Under the pieces are notes generated by a model that did not search any database, was not told the DNA's origin, and saw only the letters and a list, made by a program, of their open reading frames with translations. Of a stretch of 64,000 nucleotides of DNA, positions 53,945 through 64,000 are shown piece by piece. Within the stretch, counting starts at the first letter, position 1. Each line of letters starts with the position of its first letter. Source of the stretch: Pseudisothecium myosuroides. Lineage: Eukaryota; Streptophyta; Bryopsida; Hypnales; Lembophyllaceae. The stretch covers positions 34,513,288 through 34,577,287 of the forward strand of contig OX637288.1 in assembly GCA_951799445.1 (NCBI GenBank), read 5' to 3'. Both the position numbers and the translations under genes were made by a program.

Positions 53945-55142
53945 CTTCCAGACTTGGCCTACTCTTCGTCCCTTGCAGGGCTGTCCAAGTCTTCTTCACA
54001 AGCTTCGCAAGAGAGCTTGGATCGATAAAACGTTGATAATCAGGCATACAACCCTTAACGTACTCAATCTGCACCTTGCAGGGTAAAGTCGAAAACAAAT
54101 TTTTTATGGCTTCACGATAACCGTCCTGATTAGAAAATCTGAGAAATCCGTGCCAATTCCTGAAGAGTGCAACTCGTTCAGCTGTTCTCAAGGGCAGTCG
54201 TCCAGAAGCCACCTCTTGATAGATTCGAATGATGACTCCCCCCGTATTAAAACACTCCATACAACGATCATCAACAGCCATAAAATCGTCTGATGTTAGG
54301 ACTTCGGGAATTGACTTTATATGCACGAAACATTCGACCAATGCCTCAGCCACGCCTGCATTTAACAAAACCGTCAATATCCAATTCATTGCTCTGGCAT
54401 GAATTGCAGTAAAATCAGGGTTTTCTTTCTTACAAAGCTCGGATAACTCCTCAAACTTTCCCTTCGCGAAATGAATAATGATACCGATCACAGTCGTCGC
54501 AAAACTTGAAGACATCTCGGATTCAATGCCTTCCAATAACCTCTCAATAAAGTCGCAAGAGGCAGTGTCATATTTCTTTAGAGCGTATTTTGCACTGCGT
54601 ATAATCACGCAGTACATGTTCTTCCTAGACTCCTCTTCCGCTTCGTCCAACCCTAACCGAACGACCAGGTCTTCAGCACAATTCCGAGGGAAATCTGGAG
54701 AAGACGAGTACTCCCTGATCATGATCTCATCCTCGTCTGACCAAGCTATCGCCGACAGATAGCGCAAAATAGAATCCATCAGCTCACGATACTCAATTTG
54801 GGACGCGACTTTCAGGAGCGCCAGACTGGATTCCACGCTTCGAATCTCATTACGAGACGAAGAGTACATATGGGAAAAGCAGTCTCTATAGCACGCCAGG
54901 TCCCCATGAACCTCAAGAGCAAATTCCACATCACAACATGCATCAGCGTTGGAGAGTGTAGCGCTCCATCGCTCGCTCAAGCAGGTCTCGAAATACTTGC
55001 TGCACCTGCGCAAATGGCTGGAATGCACCTTCAATAACTGTAGGGTTTCTGTGCTCCCATTTCGACTCAGTCCATGTGAAACCAAGCGAATTGTAACATC
55101 TTGGCCTTCGTTAGCTCCGCCGCACCACACAAGCTCGTACAT
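53945..55142 (-). CDS. BTB/POZ domain protein, gene 2, first exon
   Basis: The same family and architecture as gene 1: BTB (DVTIRLVS, LKVHSSHLRRCSKYFETC) then helical region (LLKVASQIEYRELMDSILRY). I choose the ATG at 55142 (MYELVW) because a 1-bp insertion upstream puts the gene 1/gene 3-type ATG out of frame, where it would encode a ~10-residue peptide ending at TGA. From MYELVW the exon holds about 399 aa, against 397 in gene 1 and 390 in gene 3. A GTAAGA donor follows 53945 with conserved phase; the unspliced frame would run to 53838. A 151-bp tract is identical to gene 1 and strongly diverged in gene 3. No internal stop is seen, so the gene is probably functional. Confidence 0.82.
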
Positions 55143-55249
55143 TGTCCTGTGGACCTGAACTGCGCTCCGGTGTCCTGGCACATCAAAGGGAGAGTCAACA
55201 AGATGCGCTCTCGAAAAATTGCGACATCTCTAAATTCTTCACAAAGCAA

Positions 55250-55580
55250 AGTCAGAGTAGATGCGGAAAAGAGCAATCCAAATAGCACGCAAGATCTCCG
55301 TGGACCTCAATAGCAAATTCAACATCAGAACACTAGGCGCTTGTGAGTGCGTTCCACCTCTCGCTCCAGCATGTCTGCAAGTAATACTCGTTGCACCTGC
55401 GCAAATGACTCGACCACACCTTCAAACATTTAGGTTTTCTTCCCGATTCTTACCTTCTTCGCCGCCGGTGACGCTCAGCCCATTTGTAACATCTTGGCCT
55501 TCGTCACCTTCGACGCACCTCGCAAGCTTGTTCATTCTCCCAAGGTCTTGACCCGCACTCTCGTGACCTGCTTATGAATG
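55250..55580 (-). pseudogene. Decayed half-copy of the BTB domain, upstream of gene 2
   Basis: Matches the relic upstream of gene 1: RMNKLARC, EGDEGQDVT, then after the shared frameshift VWSSHLRRC and QTCWSERW. Diverged in step with the other copies. Confidence 0.75.
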
Positions 55581-55799
55581 GCAGGGTGCAGAGAACGCGC
55601 GCACTGTGTGCTTCACATAAATGCTACTTGCGATCTTTCTTCATTACCTGCTAATTCGGAAGCTAAAGCTACAGGGCATCGATCAGTAATGATCGTCAAT
55701 GAGGATACATAGCCACCACGAAAGTCAATGTGGTGTGCCATCCTCAACATTTGCAGGACTCCAACGACTGAATCAACAGAAACAATACAACATTACCTG

Positions 55800-56180
55800 C
55801 GATAAATTTCAATATCTATCCAACAAAACCGAACTTCTTACAATCCAGGAATGAAGGAAGAGGAATAATCTCTTGGTAATTGAAGTTAAGGAGAGAGACA
55901 AACAGAGGACGCTACCTTACATCTCAACAGCGTAATTTTCGTTTACAATGCACGCAAGGATCACGTCTTCATATGCCCGCCTGCCGACTGCTTGTTGCAA
56001 AATTATCTGCTGCATCAATGCCGCTACACACGCTCCAAGAGCTCCATGTCCACGACAAATTCTGTACACGAGAATCTTCCGCAAAGCCCTAAAACCCTCC
56101 TCTTCCCTTCCGAGACAGAACCTCAAGGGTTTCTATATGTTCGCATTCTGGTGGAGGGCGGACGATGAACAGAGGGCTTC
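55800..56180. other. Conserved block upstream of BTB gene 2
   Basis: Counterpart of 41490-41860 without the copia insertion; it holds the intact target site (ACAATACAACATTACC near 55785-55800). Candidate promoter or 5' non-coding exon. Confidence 0.4.
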
Positions 56181-57937
56181 AAGCATTTGCTTCAGTACTG
56201 TTTCAGTATACATTCGATAATGTGTCAATGTTTACGCAATTATCAATACTTATTTACTAAAGGTACGTTCGGACCAGATGGTAGGAAGCATCGGTGTACG
56301 CAAGGTAATTCAGTCAAAGACCGTGGACTCCAGGGTAGGTATGGGCGGAAGCAGTCAGGTTGCAAAACCGTGTTAACCCTTGATGTGGATCTAAATTTCT
56401 TGTGGAAAAATGTTTTTTTTGCAAATTTTTGGAGAAAAAGTGAAGGAAAATCATATCTTGTGGAAAATTATTTCAAAAAATTTGAAATTTTCACCTTGTG
56501 TATATATTATAGTGAAGAACATCATGGGTGTAAATTCAATCTCCATGTCATTCTATTACTAAGTTCAATATTGAAAATATACTCAAAGTTCAAATTGCAA
56601 TTAAAAAAAATTCAATTTTAGGAATTTTTACAAAATTCATTTAGAGTAGAAACTAGAGTAGATGACCTTCATTTCATGAGTTGGGCTCAAACTCAAAAAA
56701 TATCATTTTTAAGGAGAGATTTCATATTTAAAGCAAGGAGCAATAACTTTCCAAAATATCCATTAAAAAACATATTTTGTAATCTTGTTTTTTTACTTAC
56801 TAACTTCTCATTTATGTGAAGACAAACACTTGCAAGATTGCAAACTCAATTGTATGCTCTCCGTAACCCAACATAAAAGATTAACAAGAAAAATGTACGT
56901 GGATGAAAAAATGCTTCCAATCTTTGTCCAACTCATTTGATTGTCATCCACGCTCCAATGAATGGCACCTACGGCATTTCAAGGTTAACTTTCTCACGTG
57001 CACTAAAATGATTATTTTCAAATGATGTTTGCTGAAACATAAGGTAGCTGATCCAATTTTGATCACCTTCCCCATTTCTAATATATAGGCTGCTCTCTTT
57101 CTATGAAGTTGTGGCTCAATTCCCGAAGTAGTTGTAGTGCATTATGATTGGTTGTAAGGCTCTCAATAAGTCAATATTGCAACCAGACTTTGGTCAATTT
57201 TGCAATTAGCTTATGGTCAAAAATAGAAAGGTCTATATCACTATCATAGGTCAAAAAAAATCATCCACTAAAAAACTCATTAGATGAGATTCAGGTGCTA
57301 AATAAGGCCCTAGGTTCTTCAAATTCCTCCAAGTTCTTGGACTTTGGAAACTTTGTCACAACAACAATCTAACAAGGTAGAACAACTGCCATGTTAGATA
57401 GTGATTTTTTTTTTAAATTTTAAAAAATAGATTTAAAAATAAATATATTATTTTTATTATGACTAGTAGTGGTTGGTTCATAGCATAGGGAACATGCCTG
57501 AAACGTCCTTCCAATGCCCTAGAAAAACATCTAATCATAGTAATTATGTTTTGTGTAATAAATTTCTAGAAAAATATGCAATCTTTCCAAACTCTATTTC
57601 TGTACACAAATAACTTGCGCTCCAAATATGTGTAATTGCTTAAGTGGTTGGAAATGGATTAGCTACCTCAATCATAGTACTTCAGAAAGTTTTTAGAGCT
57701 TCCTGGAATAATACACTGATAGACCCAACAATATGAATATGATATACAAGTCATACTTTATTTGTATTTGAGTTTCATTACTAAATTATTCTTTTTAAGT
57801 TGCATGTTTTTTATATAATAACTTTGACTGTAATGTAAACTTTACATGTGTTAAGAAAATTATCCAACGGTGGTTGTTCTCATTTTCCAAGGTCACCAGT
57901 GTAAAAACTAACATCAAAAGAAGCCGTCAGAAGCCCT

Positions 57938-58637
57938 AAATCTTAAACTTAATAATTGAAAAGTTATATATCAAAAATTTGATCCACATTTACGTGATTT
58001 TGAATAATTTTATGGCTTTTTAAAATCTACTCAACAATTTTTTCAAATGTATACTATTGGGAATTTTCTCTAAGATTTAGTGTATTCGAGACTCAATTCC
58101 AAAAGCCCTCAATACTAGAAAATCAAGATTAGCAATGGATAGCCTTGCACCAAATCTTGCAAAAAAATCATAATCATTTATTTTCAAAATTAGTTTTTGA
58201 TGCTAAAATTCAATTTCAAAAAAAAATTCAAAAATATAAATTACTAAAAATAATAACTTGGTAAGGTTTTATTTAACTTCAAATTTAAATCTTAAACTTA
58301 ATAATTGAAAAGTTATATATCAAAAATTTGATCCACATTTACGTGATTTTGAATAATTTTATGGCTTTTTAAAATCTACTCAACAATTTTTTCAAATGTA
58401 TACTATTGGGAATTTTCTCCAAGATTTAGTGTATTCGAGACTCAACTCCAAAAGCCCTCAATACTAGAAAATCAAGATTAGCAATGGATAGCCTTGCACC
58501 AAATCTTGCAAAAAAATCATAATCATTTATTTTCAAAATTAGTTTTTGATGCTAAAATTCAATTTCAAAAAAAAATTCAAAAATATAAATTACTAAAAAT
58601 AATAACTTAGTAAGGTTTTATTTAACTTCAAATTTTT
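57938..58637. repeat. Recent tandem duplication, 2 x ~349 bp
   Basis: Units 57938-58286 and 58287-58637 are nearly identical (a handful of substitutions). Duplication copy 2 has a single unit (about 49395-49720), so the event is private to copy 3. Confidence 0.9.
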
Positions 58638-59318
58638 GTCAATATTAGAATTTGGTGCCTAGGGCATTTAGGGATTAAATCTTGATTTTGACATTCAAAA
58701 ATTTTCTTTTGCTTTTGAGCAAATTCTCAAAATGAAGCTTCTAAAGTTTAGTTTTTATTCCACTTGAAAATTTTGAAAAACTTTTTAAAATGAGCATTTC
58801 AATGAAGTTTGAAGTTGAAGATCTATAACAACCATTCTAAGTATGAAGTGACAAAAGTTTTCTCTATACTAAAATGTTAACTTTATTGTATTTCTATTTT
58901 GAAAATTTTAGATTTTTTGAACATGATTTGCATTTGATATAAATTTTCATCATTTTTTCTTCAAAAATTTATGGTAATTTGAAACTTTCACAAAAACATT
59001 TAAAATTTTTATCACAATCTTAGACATGTGATTACATTTTTGAAAATAAGACCAAAAAACTTCACTCAAAAATATTACAAGAATGGATGATACATATGTG
59101 AAGGACTTTCAAGTTTTGACTACAAGGCATCGTCTTTGTCCTTTAGGGATTCATTAGTAAGTGCCAAAACAATTGCAAGACCCCACCTAATTCTCACATG
59201 CATAGGTGTCATCCATTTGTGACATCCACAACAAATGTTACAAAGTATGTGAATTTGCCCTATTTAAAATTGAAAAGTAAATCACAGAATTTGGGACCAC
59301 AAATTCCTTGTTAGAGTA

Positions 59319-59917
59319 AGGTAAGGTGGGTACACCCAGAAGCGCCACTTATTCATATTGTGCCTAGTTACTGCTATTAGGCTGTTCAGATTTTCATACA
59401 ATCTTGTTGGCAAGTGAAAGCACATTCCAACGCACCAAAGAATGTAGCATTTGGATACAGTATGCAAAAGTTATTAAAGGTCAAAGTTCGTTTCTAAAAG
59501 CGCCATCTACAGTCTGCGTACATCAGTGATTTTGGAAATGTACACTGATTGTAGATGGCGCTTTTAGGAATGGTGCCCTTTTGGGTGTACCTACCTTAGA
59601 AGGCTCGAGAACAGTTTGGGCATTTAGAACCACCCACCCCATAAATGTACACAGTTTGTACATGCTGTTTTTTCATAGCCTTTACTGATGTACCAACAGT
59701 GTACATTTCAGGGGTGGGCGGTTTTGGAGCCCTATGGTAGTTCAACTTCAAAATTTCATAACTAATTCAAAAATGATTCAAAAAATATGAAACAACTTGG
59801 GTTAGATGCCAACTCCTCGTCTTTGAAGGAAAATTCACTGAAAAATATTTTGAGAAGTTTCGCCTGCCTAAAATTCAGTTCCAGTGCTTAGATGGTTGGT
59901 TTATGAACCTTCTACCT
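59319..59917. mobile_element. TA-targeting MITE (ACCTTCTACCT terminus) split by a second MITE
   Basis: The outer element starts AGGTA at 59319, resumes as GAAGGCTCGAGAACAG at 59599 and ends GAACCTTCTACCT, with TA at 59317-59318 and 59918-59919. It occupies the same site as 50395-50694 in copy 2, so it predates the split of copies 2 and 3. Confidence 0.7.
59324..59596. mobile_element. Nested TA-targeting MITE (AGGTGGGTACACCC terminus)
   Basis: Left AGGTGGGTACACCCAGAAG, right TTTTGGGTGTACCTACCT, with TA at 59322-59323 and 59597-59598. A hairpin built on GCGCCATCTACA and TGTAGATGGCGC occupies its right half. Absent from copy 2, so it inserted after duplication. Confidence 0.75.
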
Positions 59918-61245
59918 TAGTGTCAACCCCAACTTAGGGTGGTTAAAAAAACCCTTAGCATTTGAACTGTAATAGCTCCAAAATACAAATGCATAATACC
60001 TACAAAATGCATGAAACAGCATGTGTAAATTCATGCAGGATTATTGACCATAAAAAATGAATTTAACCCAGACCATACTACAGAAGTGATGAATTAATCC
60101 CAGAAGAATGGGCTGGTCACCATGGAAATCATTCTTCCTGATACCGTGTGCATCATTTGCTTAAAAAAACCCAAAAGCACTCTTTGGAGGTCAAACTACT
60201 GTGCAAGACCGCCTTTGCACACAAAACTTCAAGGATGAAAACCTGCACTTCTATAATACGTAGAAGGATACTCAGTTATCCTTTCGCCACCTACTGTCCG
60301 CGGCATCTTTACAGGGTTTAAGTGAGGCAATTACTTGTGCCACGGTCAGAAGAAATTGAACTACCTCTTCCTGCTACATCCGAGACATACAAGCCACATG
60401 CCATCGATAAAAACAGGATCCTCAAGCTTGCCGATAGTATGCAAAACCACAAGACATTCAAGATATATCGATGGATTACCCTGAACCCTAAAACCCTAAA
60501 ACCTGCCCCGAATGGATTACCAAAACAAAGTTCAATCGTGGCAGCAAAAACATCCTCATCGCCTCCGCAGCCAAAAACACTGATTTAAACACTAAGATAA
60601 AGTTCGGTCCTATGATTCCGGTATTAAAAAAAGAAAAGTCACTGGCTTCAGCAGTATCAACTATGCCTTCTCTTCTTCTTTTTCAAAGTACGGAGCCCAT
60701 GTACAGTAAGCCATCTCTCTTCAGCTGCAGCTTCGGCTCTTCTGCGTTGCTCCTGCCTTGAGGGCCCTGTCAAATTTGCCACAAAATCGTCTCAGACTGT
60801 CCATTCTGCACCGTTGTCTTTAAAATAATAGCAAGAAGGTCCACAATGGAAAATTAGGCATCAGACGCAACTAGGACAGGAGGTTTTGTGACCACCGAAG
60901 CTTCCCTGAGAGCTTAAGGGCAAGATGGGACACACAACAACACAAGGTAGGTTGTCTTCCGAGACAGATCGATCGACACAACATCCAGTATTGTCCAACA
61001 GACCTCGGCCCTCTGGCACACAATCATATCTGAGAATATTTGAAAGTATTCCTACAATACTCACGAATACAGTATTCCACGACATCTGAAGATAGCTTTT
61101 CAAAACATTTGATACATGTCTAGTAAGACATCGAACATCCTTTGTCTAGCACAACAATTACCAAACATTAAGTAGGGTTAACCAGTCCAAGTAATACTTG
61201 AGGCAACCGTGCAACAATAGCACCAAGCTGGGCAAAGGTTCTTAC

Positions 61246-62500
61246 TTTCCATAGGTGTCCAGGTCTTCTTTACAAGGTACGCAAGAGAGCTTGGATCGAT
61301 AAAACCTTCAAAATCAGATATACACCCCTCAACATACTCAATCTGCATCTTGGACGGTAAAGTCGAAAACAAATTTTTTATAGGTTCATCATAAGCCTCC
61401 TCAGCAAAAAATATGAGAAATCGGTGCCAATTACTGAAGAGCGCCACTCGTTCAGCTGTTCTCAAGGGCAGTTGTCCAGAAGCCACCTCTTCATACACTT
61501 GAGCGACGAGACTCATCGTATCAAAACACTCATTCAAACAATCCTCATCATCTCTAAATTCGCTTGATATAAGGACTTCGGGAATCGACTTTATATGCAC
61601 GAGAAGTTCAACCACTTCCTCAGCCACGCCTGCAATTAACAAAACCGTCAATATCCAGTTCATTCCTCTGGCTTGAGTTGCGGTAAATTCAGGGTTTTCT
61701 TTCTTACAAAGCTCGGAGAACTCCTCAATCTTTTCCTTCGCGACTTTAGTAATGATACCGATCACAGTCTTCGCAAAACTTGAAGACATCTCGGATCTAA
61801 TGCTTTCCAATAACCTCTCAATAAAGTCGCCAGAGGTAGTGCCAAAAGCCTCCAGAGCGCGACGTACACCCCGTTCTATCATGCCGCACAGGTTCTTCCT
61901 AGACTCCTCTTCCACTTCGTCCAACCCTAACCGAACGACCAGGTCTTCAGCACAATTCCGAGGAAAATCTGGAGAAGACGAGTACTCCCTGATCATGAAC
62001 TCATCCTCGTCTGACCAAGCTAGTGCCGAGAGATAGCGCAAAAGAGAATCCATCAGCTCACGATACTCAATCTGTGAGGCGACTTTCAGGAGCCCCAGAA
62101 TGTATTCCACGCTTCGAATCTCCTGACGAGACGAAGAATACATCTGGGAAAAGCAGTCTCTATAGCACGACAGATCTCCATGAACCTCAAGAGCAAATTC
62201 CACATCACAACATGCATCAGCGTTGGAGAGTGCAGCGCTCCATCGCTCGCTCAAGCAGGTCTCGAAATACTTGCTGCACCTGCGCAAATGGCTGGAATGC
62301 ACCTTCAATAACTGTAGAGTTTCTTTGCTCCCATTTCGACTCAGTCCATGTGAAACCAAGCGAATTGTAACATCTTGGCCTTCGTTAGCTCCGCCGCACC
62401 ACACAAGCTCGTACATTGTCCTGTGGACCTGAACTGCGCTCCGGTGACCTGGCACATCAAAGGGAGAGTCAACAAGATGCGCTCTTGAAAATTGCGACAT
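61246..62500 (-). CDS. BTB/POZ domain protein, gene 3, first exon
   Basis: About 418 aa from the ATG at 62500 (MSQFSR), or 390 aa from the conserved MYELVW at 62416. BTB region near-identical to genes 1 and 2 (DVTIRLVS, LKVHSSHLRRCSKYFETC). The C-terminal half is the most diverged of the three (VLISSEFRDDEDCLNECF against VLTSDDFMAVDDRCMECF). A ~38-bp deletion lies just before the exon end. The GTAAGA donor after 61246 is kept in the same phase as in genes 1 and 2, while the unspliced tail is not conserved, which argues for real splicing. No premature stop is seen. Confidence 0.83.
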
Positions 62501-62519
62501 CTCTAAATTCTTCACAAAG

Positions 62520-62850
62520 CAAGGTGATCGAGAGAAGATCCGGAAAAAGAAATCCAAACAGCACACAAGATCTCCATCGACATCAATAGCAAATTCAACA
62601 TCAGAAGTCTAGGCGCTTGTGAGTGCGTTCCACCTCTCGCCCCAGCATGTCTGTAAGTAAAACTTGCTGCACCTGCGCAAATGACTCGACCACACCTTCA
62701 AACATTCAGGGTTTCTTCCCGATTCTCACCTTCTTCGCCGCCGGTGACGCTCAGTCCATTTGTAACATCTTGGCCTTCGTCACCTTCGACGCACCTCGCA
62801 AGCTCGTTCATTCTCACAAGGTCTTGACCCACACTCTTGTGACCTGCTTT
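62520..62850 (-). pseudogene. Decayed half-copy of the BTB domain, upstream of gene 3
   Basis: The best-preserved relic: GHKSVGQDLVRMNELARC, EGDEGQDVT, then after the frameshift KVWSSHLRRCSKFYLQTC and DVEFAIDVDGDLVC. It joins the gene 3 leader directly. Confidence 0.78.
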
Positions 62851-63059
62851 TGAATGGCAGGGTGCAGAGAGCGCGCGCACTGTGTGCTTCACAGAAATGC
62901 TACTTGCGATCTTTCTTCATTACCTGCTAAATCGTAAGCTAAAACTACAGGCCGGGCATCAGTCATGATAGTTAATGAGGATACATAGCCACTAGGAAAC
63001 TCAATGTGGTGTGGCATCCTCAACATTTGCAGGACTCCAACGACTGAATAAATAGAAAC

Positions 63060-63415
63060 AATACAACATTACCTGCCATAAATTTCAATATCCATCCCAC
63101 GAAACCAAACTTCTTACAAAATTCAGGAATGAAGTGTAAGCGGAAGCAGCAATTGAAGTTAAGGAGAGAGACAAACAGAGGACGCTACCTTACATCTCAA
63201 CAGCGTAATTTTCGTTTACAATGCACGCAAGGATCACGTCTTCATATGCCCGCCTGCCGACTGCTTGTTGCAAAATTATCTGCTGCATCAATGCCGCTAC
63301 ACACGCTCCAAGAGCTCCATGCCCACGACAAATTCTATACACGAGAATCCTCAGCAAAGCCCTCAAACCTCCACTAGCTTCCCCTTCAAGACAGAACCTC
63401 CAGGGTTTCTACAGT
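63060..63415. other. Conserved block upstream of BTB gene 3
   Basis: Counterpart of 55800-56180 and 41490-41860, with the uninterrupted copia target site near 63058. It ends abruptly at a TA where other DNA begins. Confidence 0.4.
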
Positions 63416-64000
63416 AAGGTAGAGCCGCCATTTCCAACCACTGCCCCCCATCAGCATTCAATAGGGTGTCTTAAATTCACAAGAGGCTGTCCAATCATTA
63501 GTTCTTGAGTTCCGAGCATTAAATCCTCCATTTGTGTCATGACACATGTGTTTGATTTGGAGTGTCAAAGTGAACAAGAAGTATCGTAGTGTGACATGGG
63601 TTTCGTTATTTATTAATTCATTAATGTCAAAAACGAATTTCTATAAAATGTTAAGAGACAAATAATGAAATTTGTGGAAAATAAGTAAGAGCTTTGTCAA
63701 AAACTTTACTAATTAAGAGCTAGTATTGAAGGGGTTTTGAATTTATATCCAACATGCTCAGAATGCCAACAATGCCGCTAATAAATAAATGAACCACTAC
63801 AATACCTTGAACAATTTCAAAGCCCACTTGTGCATGCATCTTTCTCTTCAAAGGACAAGACCTTTCAATCATAATGAAGAAATGACGAATAGAGAAATAA
63901 TTACAAGACTACAAAAACGAAATCGTCATTAATTCATATTAGTGTGAACAAAACACTTTGGCTAAAAAAAACAATTATTTCATCATTGCAAAGACGAAAC
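63416..64000. other. Possible start of another TA MITE, then AT-rich DNA
   Basis: After TA, AGGTAGAGCCGCCATTTCC resembles the terminus of 52615-52990. No matching right terminus is seen before the window ends, so it may be truncated or continue beyond. No gene is recognised. Confidence 0.35.

Larger units (their letters stand above)
46640..56230. other. Segmental duplication copy 2 (contains BTB gene 2)
   Basis: Collinear with copy 3 from TTTGCAAATTTTTGGAGAAA (46660 and 56417) through the BTB gene to the upstream block. Differences are mostly private transposon insertions (50395, 50766, 51370, 52615) and a ~1.27-kb block at 48117-49385. Confidence 0.8.
56390..63415. other. Segmental duplication copy 3 (contains BTB gene 3)
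   Basis: Direct-repeat copy following copy 2 after a ~160-bp unique junction (56231-56389). Shorter than copy 2 because it lacks several transposons and the 48117-49385 block, but it has its own 349-bp tandem duplication and a nested MITE pair. Confidence 0.8.

Overview
The window looks like nuclear DNA of a land plant, probably a non-seed plant (bryophyte, lycophyte or fern grade). It has a spliced plant-type CYP72-clan cytochrome P450, plant BTB/POZ proteins of the At3g05675 kind, and a Ty1/copia element primed with the plant initiator-tRNA motif. Short GC-richer genes sit in long AT-rich intergenic DNA full of small non-autonomous DNA transposons. The species cannot be fixed from sequence alone. 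There is no bacterial, organellar or rDNA signal and no CRISPR array.

Layout. 1-4.2 kb: AT-rich DNA with four short transposable elements. 4.26-6.34 kb (- strand): an apparently intact five-exon P450, with a telomere-like repeat in its last intron and a ~100-bp minisatellite (four copies) just upstream. 7.7-24 kb: almost gene-free, with TTAA-flanked elements, other MITEs and a foldback element, plus a GC-higher block at 12.7-14.3 kb that I could not identify. 24.9-25.3 kb (- strand): a small membrane-anchored glycine-rich protein. 26.6-31.7 kb: a second foldback copy and a clear nested TTAA-element pair.

31.8-63.4 kb: three direct copies of a segment, each carrying one BTB/POZ gene on the - strand (33.9-35.2, 53.9-55.1 and 61.2-62.5 kb). 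Each gene is preceded by the same decayed half-copy of its own BTB domain. Copy 1 is split upstream of its gene by a very young Ty1/copia element (35,760-41,482: 5-bp target duplication, 172-bp LTRs with one difference). Copies 2 and 3 preserve the empty site.

Because the segment is triplicated, filled and empty sites can be compared directly. This gives good evidence for (i) a TTAA-targeting family whose inverted termini begin CCC, the hallmark of piggyBac-type transposition, and (ii) several TA-targeting MITE families. The copia element also carries, antisense between pol and its 3' LTR, an ORF with a predicted membrane segment and an RNase H1 hybrid-binding (viroplasmin-like) domain. That ORF and the TTAA family are the two observations I consider most novel.
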